Shown: piece after piece, positions 1 through 5,286 of the stretch
Layout of the letters: each line of letters starts with the position of its first letter
How positions within the stretch are numbered: position 1 is the stretch's first letter
Assembly (NCBI GenBank): GCA_007375785.1
Contig: VMEY01000037.1
Location: 1-6,342 of the forward strand
Direction of reading: 5' to 3'
Source of the DNA: Parcubacteria group bacterium Athens0416_74
GTDB lineage: Bacteria; Patescibacteriota; Minisyncoccia; Phycocordibacterales; UBA2100
Length of the DNA: 6,342 nucleotides
Made by a program: the position numbers and the translations under genes
The notes under the pieces: model-generated
What the model was told of the DNA's origin: nothing
Seen by the model: only the letters and a program-made list of their open reading frames with translations
Databases searched by the model: none

Positions 1-687
1 GCAAATTTCTTTCCGGAAAAAATTCGAGACCGAATCGCTCGCACCGGATACCCCATCCGCAAAGAAATCGAGTCACCGGCCAAGGAGGGCGGCCATGAAT
101 TCCTCAAGCTCGACCCCACGGTACCCACCATCATGATTATGGGCGGCTCGCAGGGGGCAAAAGCGATTAATGAGGTCGTCATCGACGCCTTGCCGGAGCT
201 CGTCAATACATACAATGTCATCCATCAGTCCGGCACCGCCAACTATGAGGAAGCGAAAAACGTGGCCAAGCTTATTCTTAAAGACTCACCGCACGGAGAG
301 CGATACCGCGTCTTTGGCCTCCTAAACACGCTCGCACTTCGCATGGCGGCCGGCATAGCATCGCTCGTCGTCGCACGAGCCGGTAGCGGTACCATATTTG
401 AAATCGCGAGCTGGAATATACCCGCCATCTTGGTACCTATCCCGGAAGATGTCTCTCACGACCAGACTGAGAATGCTTTCTCGTATGCGCGCGCAGGCGG
501 CGCCATTGTCGTGGAACAGCGCAATCTCTCCCCGCATATTCTCGTCGCAGAGATCGATCGCATCGTCAAAGATGAGACTCGGATGAGTACTATGCGAGGC
601 GCGGCGCAAGCATACGCGAGGCCGGATGCGGCACGCAAAATCGGTCTGATGCTTGTCGAAATGGCGCTCGAGCACGAACCTGTATGA
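1..687 (+). CDS. murG: MurG, C-terminal part (5' end outside window)
   Basis: UDP-N-acetylglucosamine--N-acetylmuramyl-(pentapeptide) pyrophosphoryl-undecaprenol GlcNAc transferase, which turns lipid I into lipid II on the inner face of the membrane. The frame is open from base 1, so an ATG at 133 is internal and not the start. The 228 visible residues (fragment numbering) begin just before the interdomain element TGYPIRKEI (15-23), the counterpart of GNPVR in MurG. They continue with the nucleotide-binding loop GGSQGAKAIN (48-57) and the UDP-GlcNAc site AGSGTIFEIA with Glu134. Next comes DQTENA with Gln155 and Asn158, matching the E. coli Glu269 and Gln288/289 region by spacing. The N-terminal acceptor domain, with its Gly-rich loop, lies outside the window. 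The C-terminus ends normally after the last helix. In many bacteria murG lies beside murC in the dcw cluster; here gltX follows instead. Confidence 0.95.
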   Translation, partial: ANFFPEKIRDRIARTGYPIRKEIESPAKEGGHEFLKLDPTVPTIMIMGGSQGAKAINEVVIDALPELVNTYNVIHQSGTANYEEAKNVAKLILKDSPHGERYRVFGLLNTLALRMAAGIASLVVARAGSGTIFEIASWNIPAILVPIPEDVSHDQTENAFSYARAGGAIVVEQRNLSPHILVAEIDRIVKDETRMSTMRGAAQAYARPDAARKIGLMLVEMALEHEPV

Positions 688-705
688 CCCCATGAGAGAA
701 TCAAT

Positions 706-786
706 ATGAACTATTCAACCAACACCGCATATTCAGGAAGTCCTCGCTGCAAATCGTTATCCGACTATTTCTCTCACGGGGTATGA
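706..786 (+). CDS. possible 26-aa small ORF overlapping the gltX start
   Basis: An ATG frame of 26 codons lies in the murG-gltX gap, and its TGA overlaps the gltX ATG as ATGA (783-786). It is preceded by GAGAG at 694-698, 7 bases before the ATG, a fair partial Shine-Dalgarno. gltX itself has only GGGG two bases before its ATG, which is too close to serve well. The peptide begins MNYSTNTAYSGSPRCK and is rich in Ser (6) and Tyr (3). It has no Glu codon, so classical attenuation by glutamyl-tRNA supply is not suggested. It could be a translated leader that carries ribosomes to gltX, or a chance open frame in an ordinary spacer. I recognise no family. The evidence is the RBS-like site and the exact overlap only. 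Confidence 0.35.
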   Translation: MNYSTNTAYSGSPRCKSLSDYFSHGV

Positions 787-2132
787 GCAACGTGAAAGTA
801 CGATTCCCGCCAAGTCCCACGGGCTACTGCCATGTCGGTACCGCACGCATGGCAGTGCTGAATTACTTGTATGCAAAGAAGCACGGCGGCACCATATATT
901 TCCGCAGCGAAGATACCGACAAAGCCAGAAGCACGCGAGAATTCGAAGAAGATATCAAAGACCAGCTTACCTGGCTCGGGCTGTCCTGGGACGATTTCTC
1001 GCGCTCGAGTGAGCTCGTAGCCAATCACACTGCCGCCATGCAAAAGCTTGTCGACGAAGACAAGGCGTATATATCGGAAGAGGAAAGCAAGAAAGAACCG
1101 GGCACCATGGTCCAGGTGGTGCGTCTCCGGAACCCCGGCACGACGATCACCTTTACCGATGTGATTCGCGGCGACATCACTTTTGACACGACCGAACTGG
1201 GCGACTTCGCCATCGCCCGCGCGATAGACGATCCGCTCTACCATCTTGCGGTAGTCGTCGACGATGCCACACAGGGCATCACGCACGTCATACGCGGAGA
1301 AGACCATATCTCGAATACGCCACGCCAGATTCTTATTCAGGAAGCACTCGGGTACGCGCGACCAATTTACGCGCACTATCCGCTTCACCTCGGCTCCGAC
1401 AAATCGAAGCTCTCGAAGCGCACGGGCGATGTCTCCGTAAAGAGCTACCGAGAAAAGGGCTTTCTATCACCAGCTCTTCTCAACTACATCGCGATACTCG
1501 GCTGGACGCCGCCATCGGAAAAGGAAATACTTTCGCTCGATGAAATGGTCGCCGAATTCGAGCTTACAGATTTGCACAAGAGCGGCGCGGTATTCGACGT
1601 GGAAAAACTTCGCTGGTACAACCGCGAATACTTGTTGCGTATGCCTGAGAGTGAATTCGCGAGCGAGGCGCTCGACAGGCTACGAAAGGCGCTTACCGCT
1701 AAGGGTGTCGCGTACGATGAGGAGATAGGTCAAAAAATACTTCCCAATATTAAGGAGCGCATAAGTACGTGGGCGGACATCGACCAGATGTGTGCCGACG
1801 GCGAACTCGATTTCTTTTTTGTCGACCCTATTCCCGCAAAAGAGGAGCTTCCCGGCAAGGGAAGTGATGCCGCTACCGCGGCGTCACACTTGGAGAAACT
1901 TCATGAGATGCTGAGCGCGACGGACTCTGAAATATTTTCCACTCCCGACCGTCTCAAAGAAGTGGTGTGGGACTATGCGACACAAGAGGGGAGAGGGCAG
2001 GTCTTGTGGCCCATGCGCTATGCCCTTTCGGGTAGAGCAAAGTCCCCTGATCCTTTTATGATTGCTTCTGCGATAGGCAAAGAGCGCACACTCGCGCGCA
2101 TCGTTGAGGCAAAGCGAATACTTACGACATGA
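783..2132 (+). CDS. gltX: Glutamyl-tRNA synthetase (GluRS)
   Basis: Class I aminoacyl-tRNA synthetase that charges tRNA-Glu with glutamate in the cytoplasm. The HIGH-type signature is SPTGYCHVGTAR (residues 11-22, HVGT at 17-20) and the KMSKS-type loop is KLSKR (209-213). Between them are the conserved blocks YFRSEDTDKARS, DDPLYHLAVVVDD and THVIRGEDHISNTPRQ. Later come LLNYIAILGW and a WYNREYLLRMP block. The C-terminal anticodon-binding helices end with VLWPMRYALSGRAKSPDPF and IGKERTLARI. At 449 residues it is slightly shorter than E. coli GluRS (471) and seems to lack the Cys-rich zinc insertion between HIGH and KMSKS. Whether it also charges tRNA-Gln for GatCAB cannot be decided from the motifs. 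ATG 783 gives the canonical N-terminus (VKVRFPPSPTG). The stop overlaps the next start as ATGA at 2129-2132, so translational coupling is likely. Confidence 0.97.
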   Translation: MSNVKVRFPPSPTGYCHVGTARMAVLNYLYAKKHGGTIYFRSEDTDKARSTREFEEDIKDQLTWLGLSWDDFSRSSELVANHTAAMQKLVDEDKAYISEEESKKEPGTMVQVVRLRNPGTTITFTDVIRGDITFDTTELGDFAIARAIDDPLYHLAVVVDDATQGITHVIRGEDHISNTPRQILIQEALGYARPIYAHYPLHLGSDKSKLSKRTGDVSVKSYREKGFLSPALLNYIAILGWTPPSEKEILSLDEMVAEFELTDLHKSGAVFDVEKLRWYNREYLLRMPESEFASEALDRLRKALTAKGVAYDEEIGQKILPNIKERISTWADIDQMCADGELDFFFVDPIPAKEELPGKGSDAATAASHLEKLHEMLSATDSEIFSTPDRLKEVVWDYATQEGRGQVLWPMRYALSGRAKSPDPFMIASAIGKERTLARIVEAKRILTT

Positions 2133-3382
2133 GGTTTACCGCGCTGACATGCTCCATAGTGCTCGCGGCTCTTGTAGTATTTCCTTCAATATCTCTTGGC
2201 CAATCTGCAGATGAGTTGCAACAACAGATCGACGCCAACAATTCTCAAATAGAGGCACTCAACAAAGAAATCGCGCAGTACGAGTCGCAGCTCAAAGCGA
2301 CATCGCAACAAAAACAAACATTGCAAGGGAGGCTCAATGAGCTCGATCTACAGAGAAAAAAACTGACCGCGCAGATTACGCTTACCAAGAACCAGATAGG
2401 CACGACACAGAAGCAGATTCAGCAACTCTCAAACGGCATCGATGCAGCTCAAGGCTCTATAGACAACAATCGCGCAGGACTCGCCGAGTCACTTCGCTCT
2501 CTCTACGACACAGATAAGAGGTCGCTCGCCATATCGATACTCAATGCATCGGACCTCACGGATGCGTGGCAAGATATAGACGCTATCGCGTTCATACAGG
2601 ACGCCGTACGCACCGATATCAGAAGCCTCGCCGAGACGAAGCAAGTCCTCACCGACACCAAGACGCAGGCTGAGGAAAAGCGTGCACAGCTCGTCGCACA
2701 GCAACGCCAGCTCACCACACAGCAGGGCTCACTCGATGCGACACGCAAGGCACAGAACGAACTTCTTGCGCAAACAAAATCACAAGAGTCTGCGTATCAA
2801 AAGATTATTGCGCAAAAGCAAGCCGAGAAAGTTCAGTTTGAAGCAGCCCTCTTCGAGCTGGCATCGAAGCTTGAGTACACACTCGACCCATCGAAAGTCC
2901 CTTCGGCCGGCAAAGGCGTTCTCCGCTGGCCTCTCGACAATGTGTTTGTGACGCAGCAATTCGGCAAGACTTCCTCATCGGGACGACTCTACAAGTCCGG
3001 TACGCACGACGGCATCGACCTACGAGCATCCATCGGCACACCGGTGCGCGCATCGCTCACAGGCACGGTGCTCGAGGTCAATCATGGCGCGGTGCGCAAC
3101 TGCCAGTACGGTAAGTGGGTCCTGGTAAAGCACGGCAACGGCCTCGCGACGCTCTACGCGCACCTCTCCGACATACTCGTGGCAAAGGGGCAGACGGTCG
3201 CTACGGGCTCTGTGGTGGGCTATGCGGGCGATACAGGCTACGCCACGGGCCCGCACCTCCACTTCACCGTGTACCTCTCCGATGCGCTCTCTTTCAAGTC
3301 ATACAAATGCAAATCGGGCACCTCGGTGACTGTGCCACTCGCACCGACCAACGCGTACCTCAACCCGCTCGACTACCTCTAA
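2129..3382 (+). CDS. Secreted coiled-coil M23 peptidoglycan metallopeptidase (EnvC-like)
   Basis: A 417-residue exported murein hydrolase or hydrolase activator. Residues 1-24 form a signal peptide (Arg2, hydrophobic run 10-18, likely cut after SLG at 24). Residues about 27-110 and 165-250 are Gln/Lys/Glu-rich heptad-like coiled coil, the layout of EnvC and related divisome proteins. The C-terminal M23 (LytM-type) domain begins near 265. It carries H293xxxD297 (HDGID), H345 (LYAHLS) and H376-L-H378 (GPHLHF), so the zinc ligands (293, 297, 378) and catalytic His (345, 376) expected from S. aureus LytM are all present. This predicts an active enzyme rather than a degenerate activator. Cys325 and Cys394 are the only cysteines of the mature protein and may form a disulfide. 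The start overlaps the gltX stop; the nearest GAGG is 19 bases upstream, so coupling is the likely route of initiation. Substrate and cleavage bond are not determinable here. Confidence 0.93.
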   Translation: MRFTALTCSIVLAALVVFPSISLGQSADELQQQIDANNSQIEALNKEIAQYESQLKATSQQKQTLQGRLNELDLQRKKLTAQITLTKNQIGTTQKQIQQLSNGIDAAQGSIDNNRAGLAESLRSLYDTDKRSLAISILNASDLTDAWQDIDAIAFIQDAVRTDIRSLAETKQVLTDTKTQAEEKRAQLVAQQRQLTTQQGSLDATRKAQNELLAQTKSQESAYQKIIAQKQAEKVQFEAALFELASKLEYTLDPSKVPSAGKGVLRWPLDNVFVTQQFGKTSSSGRLYKSGTHDGIDLRASIGTPVRASLTGTVLEVNHGAVRNCQYGKWVLVKHGNGLATLYAHLSDILVAKGQTVATGSVVGYAGDTGYATGPHLHFTVYLSDALSFKSYKCKSGTSVTVPLAPTNAYLNPLDYL

Positions 3383-4029
3383 GCCTTCCTCTTGCGCGGC
3401 TCCGGCCACTCGGTGCTCTGGAGTGCTCGTAGCTCTACTTTTGACGCGGTGCGCAAAAGACGGACATTTTTCTTTGGTGCGATAGGGAAGTGACGGCTGT
3501 CATCGAGCGCGTTGACGAGCCATATCAGATCCTCTTCCTCTGTCACCCATTTCTCAGGCGCAAATTTCGAGAGGTCATACGGCGCAGAATACGCACGCAT
3601 GGATTTTTTGCCGTCATTCATCAGGTACTCGTGAAAATACGTCATCGCGAGTTCGCGCGGCGATGTATACACAGGGTCACGGTAGCGAAGAATCGCATGA
3701 TTGGTCTTACTTATGGCGCCCCAGCGCCCATCCTGCTTGAAGAGTGTCACCACGTGATCTTCGTCTTTTGGAATGGTGCGGATATCGAGAAGCAGCGGCT
3801 TTTGTCCGTGGTAGGCGAGTACGGCCGCAGCAAAAAGCGCCCCCTCGAAGCAGTGCGCAGTCTTCGCAGCAATCATCCGACGAGGGGACATATATGTCTC
3901 CCCCTTGGTCTCAAAATTTATCGGCAGGGTATCCAGGTAGTCCTGAATCTTTTGTGTTGTGTTCAAGCGCTCAAACAGCCGCTTCTCTTGGGCCGTCAGC
4001 ACCCCCGTTAGTCGCTTTTGATAGGTCAT
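3379..4029 (-). CDS. Transglutaminase-like cysteine protein, function unknown
   Basis: A 216-residue cytoplasmic protein with no signal peptide or membrane segment. The centre resembles the papain-like transglutaminase fold. Cys60 lies in KTAHCFEGALFAAAVLAYHG at the start of a helix, and His92 in DEDHVVTLF. GRWGAISKTN follows, where Asn110 sits where the triad Asp usually stands; Asp118 is the other candidate. The block ISKTNHAILRYRDPVY and the later AMTYFHEYL and MRAYSAPYDLSKF look like a conserved hypothetical family I recall from diverse bacteria, but I cannot name a Pfam entry or substrate. Peptidase, amidase or transferase activity are all open. The ATG at 4029 follows a TATAAT box by 6 bases and has no leader. 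The stop TAG overlaps the convergent M23 TAA by 4 bases. GC resembles the neighbours (about 55% in a counted line). Confidence 0.85.
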   Translation of the reverse strand: MTYQKRLTGVLTAQEKRLFERLNTTQKIQDYLDTLPINFETKGETYMSPRRMIAAKTAHCFEGALFAAAVLAYHGQKPLLLDIRTIPKDEDHVVTLFKQDGRWGAISKTNHAILRYRDPVYTSPRELAMTYFHEYLMNDGKKSMRAYSAPYDLSKFAPEKWVTEEEDLIWLVNALDDSRHFPIAPKKNVRLLRTASKVELRALQSTEWPEPRKRKA

Positions 4030-4035
4030 AGCGGG

Positions 4036-4041
4036 ATTATA
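4036..4041 (-). promoter_or_regulatory. -10 box TATAAT giving a leaderless transcript
   Basis: A perfect TATAAT on the minus strand ends 6 bases (CCCGCT) before the ATG of the transglutaminase-like gene. Transcription starting 7 bases past the box would begin on the A of ATG at 4029. The hexamer 17 bases upstream (TACTTC) is a poor -35 and there is no Shine-Dalgarno, both in keeping with leaderless expression. Confidence 0.65.
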
Positions 4042-4064
4042 GCTGTCGAGAATTCACCGAAGTA

Positions 4065-4101
4065 GCCCATGAATCGAATGCGGCGCGGTGATTCTACGGG
4101 C
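4065..4101 (-). terminator. possible weak stem-loop between the two minus-strand genes
   Basis: GCCC (4065-4068) and GAATC (4071-4075) pair with GATTC (4090-4094) and GGGC (4098-4101), with a small internal loop and a 14-base apical loop. The structure lies downstream of the DUF4145-like stop (4132) and upstream of the next promoter. That is where a terminator would sit, but no T-run follows on the minus strand. The rest of the 102-base gap (4030-4131) shows only the -10 box noted separately. Confidence 0.25.
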
Positions 4102-4131
4102 CAACACCATCATATGGGAAAGTGCATGACC

Positions 4132-4773
4132 CTAAACACCGAGCTCCTTTTGCATGTCTTCAGTAGCAAGTTCTGCCTCTATCCAGTACACGACAAGACT
4201 GATGAACTTCTTCAAATCCTGAATATCTTTGTTTACCCACTTTCGTACATAGTGGGTCTCATCGTTTCCAATGTAGGTCGCGCCGCGTGCGGTGGATGTA
4301 ATCTTGTCGTGCGTAATGTGCTCAGAAATGCATGGCCCCAGTTGCTTTGATTTTATTGCCTCAGCGTTGCTGGGATCCTGCGAGATGGCGAAATCTTTTA
4401 CTAAAAACTCCAACGCTCGTCGATATCCGGGTCCAGCAATTTTATCAAATTCAAGTTTCTCAGCAGAAAGTGACTGATTGTAAGTTTGAATAAATTCCGG
4501 TGAGAGTTGCTTTACGTGTTCGGGAAAGTTCTCCGTAACCAGGTGTCGGACAGGAGATTGGGAGCTATTTCGATCAAAATAGTTAGGCTTAGAGCATGCG
4601 TGGCAAATGTATATACAGGTCAGGATATTCTGATAATTCGGCCCATTTTGGACTCGATACCAGCCTCTATATCCTATGTCAGCAGAAATATCTGACCCGC
4701 AGTGACCACAATCAAAATGCTCCGTTGGTAGCGTTACCGTTCCTTCCCACTCGTAGTCCGTTCCTTTCTTCAT
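4132..4773 (-). CDS. Zinc-ribbon plus DUF4145-like protein
   Basis: A 213-residue soluble protein. Residues 20-62 form a probable zinc ribbon with knuckles C22-G-H-C25 and C57-H-A-C60 (Cys53 nearby). Residues about 110-205 resemble the DUF4145 helical domain: GPGYRRALEFLVKDFAI, then LGPCISEHI, then IGNDETHYVRKWVNKDIQDL and a final hydrophobic helix VVYWIEAEL. From family knowledge, DUF4145 occurs alone and fused to restriction-type proteins; its biochemical role is unknown, and here no nuclease or methylase partner is visible. GC is clearly lower than its neighbours (counted lines range 32-47%, against about 53% in gltX and murG), which hints at transfer. It has its own -10 box with no leader, and a terminator-like hairpin lies just upstream. 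ATG 4773 is chosen because the box is 6 bases before it and the zinc ribbon follows. Confidence 0.82.
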   Translation of the reverse strand: MKKGTDYEWEGTVTLPTEHFDCGHCGSDISADIGYRGWYRVQNGPNYQNILTCIYICHACSKPNYFDRNSSQSPVRHLVTENFPEHVKQLSPEFIQTYNQSLSAEKLEFDKIAGPGYRRALEFLVKDFAISQDPSNAEAIKSKQLGPCISEHITHDKITSTARGATYIGNDETHYVRKWVNKDIQDLKKFISLVVYWIEAELATEDMQKELGV

Positions 4774-4779
4774 ATGGAA

Positions 4780-4785
4780 ACTATA
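4780..4785 (-). promoter_or_regulatory. -10 box TATAGT giving a leaderless transcript
   Basis: TATAGT on the minus strand ends 6 bases (TTCCAT) before the ATG at 4773, the same geometry as the box before the next gene downstream. The +1 would fall on the A of ATG. A -35 at 17 bases is weak (GCTGCA, matching only the last two bases of TTGACA). No Shine-Dalgarno is present. Confidence 0.5.
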
Positions 4786-4820
4786 TACCTGATTTCATTT
4801 TCTGCAGCATGACTCCCCCG

Positions 4821-4839
4821 AAAAAGCCGAAAAATCGGC
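4821..4839 (-). terminator. Rho-independent-type hairpin with T5 tract, minus strand
   Basis: Read on the minus strand: GCCGA, loop TTTT, TCGGC, then TTTTT. The stem is only 5 bp but GC-rich and directly followed by the T-run. It would end transcripts from the GNAT-Nudix side, or an RNA from the gap, before they enter the DUF4145-like gene, whose promoter lies about 36 bases further on. A larger pairing, CCCCC (4815-4819) with GGGGG (4840-4844), encloses both stem and T-run. Confidence 0.45.
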
Positions 4840-5031
4840 GGGGGACTGGAGGGTCAAAAAGAGCCTAGAGTCTGGTCAAAGAATCGCTTAAAAGGCTGTA
4901 TAAGAGGTCTGGGGGAATTGTCCTGGCAGGAAATCGGGGTACTTGATATCGAGGGCGTACATGCGGTCGGGAATACATCAGACCAATCAGGCAGAGCGCT
5001 CAGCGCGAGCAGGAATGCGGGCCAACTTTAC

Positions 5032-5093
5032 CTTTGTGCCTACGTATATACGTCGCAAAAGATATATTGTGCGACATGGTAGCCTGGGCAAAG
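5032..5093. repeat. Nested inverted repeats (cruciform or RNA structure)
   Basis: GTCGCA (5052-5057) pairs with TGCGAC (5070-5075) and extends inward by AA/TT across one A-G mismatch. Around it TAC (5041-5043) can pair with GTA (5079-5081), and CTTTG (5032-5036) with CAAAG (5089-5093). The 12-base palindrome ACGTATATACGT (5042-5053) overlaps the left arm. It is noncoding as far as I can see; it could be RNA secondary structure or a protein-binding site. Confidence 0.45.
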
Positions 5094-5102
5094 ATGAAGA
5101 AG

Positions 5103-5111
5103 TTATCCACA
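5103..5111 (+). other. Single perfect DnaA-box sequence TTATCCACA
   Basis: Matches the E. coli DnaA-box consensus exactly and lies 10 bases after the nested repeats, in noncoding DNA. I found no second box in the gap and dnaA/dnaN are not in the window, so an origin is not supported. It may be a stray or titration site, or chance. Confidence 0.25.
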
Positions 5112-5286
5112 CTACACCACGACTCCACCATCCCCTGTCAAGACCTCTCCCACCGAGATATTTCTCGGAAAGATTCGTTATGTGCACATCGTATACAAAA
5201 ATATCTGACAAATATTATTCTGGCACGCGCTCTCCCCTTTTGAACACCGGGGGAGTCGCCGATATCCGAAATACAATATCGAGGTA

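Larger units (their letters stand above)
4774..5286. other. 513-base gap without a convincing gene; structured
   Basis: The gap lies between the DUF4145-like start and the Nudix stop. Open frames across it show no recognisable domain and no good start; a 170-codon plus-strand frame (4943-5455) runs antisense into the Nudix gene and is judged a shadow. I looked for conserved cores of tmRNA, RNase P RNA, SRP RNA and tRNA on both strands and saw none. It contains a terminator-like hairpin at 4821-4839, nested inverted repeats at 5032-5093, and TTATCCACA at 5103-5111. Further hairpins are CTCCCC/GGGGAG (5232-5237/5250-5255) and CGATAT/ATATCG (5260-5265/5276-5281). An AT-rich patch lies near 5191-5220. 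A minus-strand TTGACA (5141-5136) with TGTAGT 19 bases on could start a roughly 285-base RNA ending at the terminator. This is speculative. Confidence 0.6.

Noticed and set aside
774..1388. 204-codon minus-strand open frame opposite gltX
   Set aside because: Fully antisense to gltX, whose motifs are intact; no domain features. A shadow of GC-rich coding sequence.
3451..3480. CGCA-AAAGA / TCTTT-GG-TGCG inverted repeat as a terminator for the M23 gene
   Set aside because: It lies inside the transglutaminase-like coding region, has a two-base bulge and no T-run after the stem on the plus strand.
4813..5082. Plus-strand frame open for about 90 codons across the gap, with a possible TTG start at 4918
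   Set aside because: No ATG or GTG start and no Shine-Dalgarno; the translation matches no family I recognise. The frame length is possible by chance, so it is not called a gene.
5103..5220. Replication origin, from a DnaA box plus AT-rich patch
   Set aside because: Only one exact box, no dnaA or dnaN nearby, and the local AT richness is modest. Kept only as a low-confidence site.
4811..5257. tmRNA, RNase P or SRP RNA in the gap, prompted by CCCCC/GGGGG pairs
   Set aside because: None of the conserved cores (tRNA-like ends, RNase P conserved regions, SRP apical loop) could be found on either strand.
4946..5284. Direct repeat ATATCGAGG at 4946-4954 and 5276-5284
   Set aside because: Nine matching bases within a 500-base span is close to chance expectation, and the flanks do not match.
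4774..5286. CRISPR array or insertion sequence
   Set aside because: No regularly spaced direct repeats and no transposase fragment on either strand.
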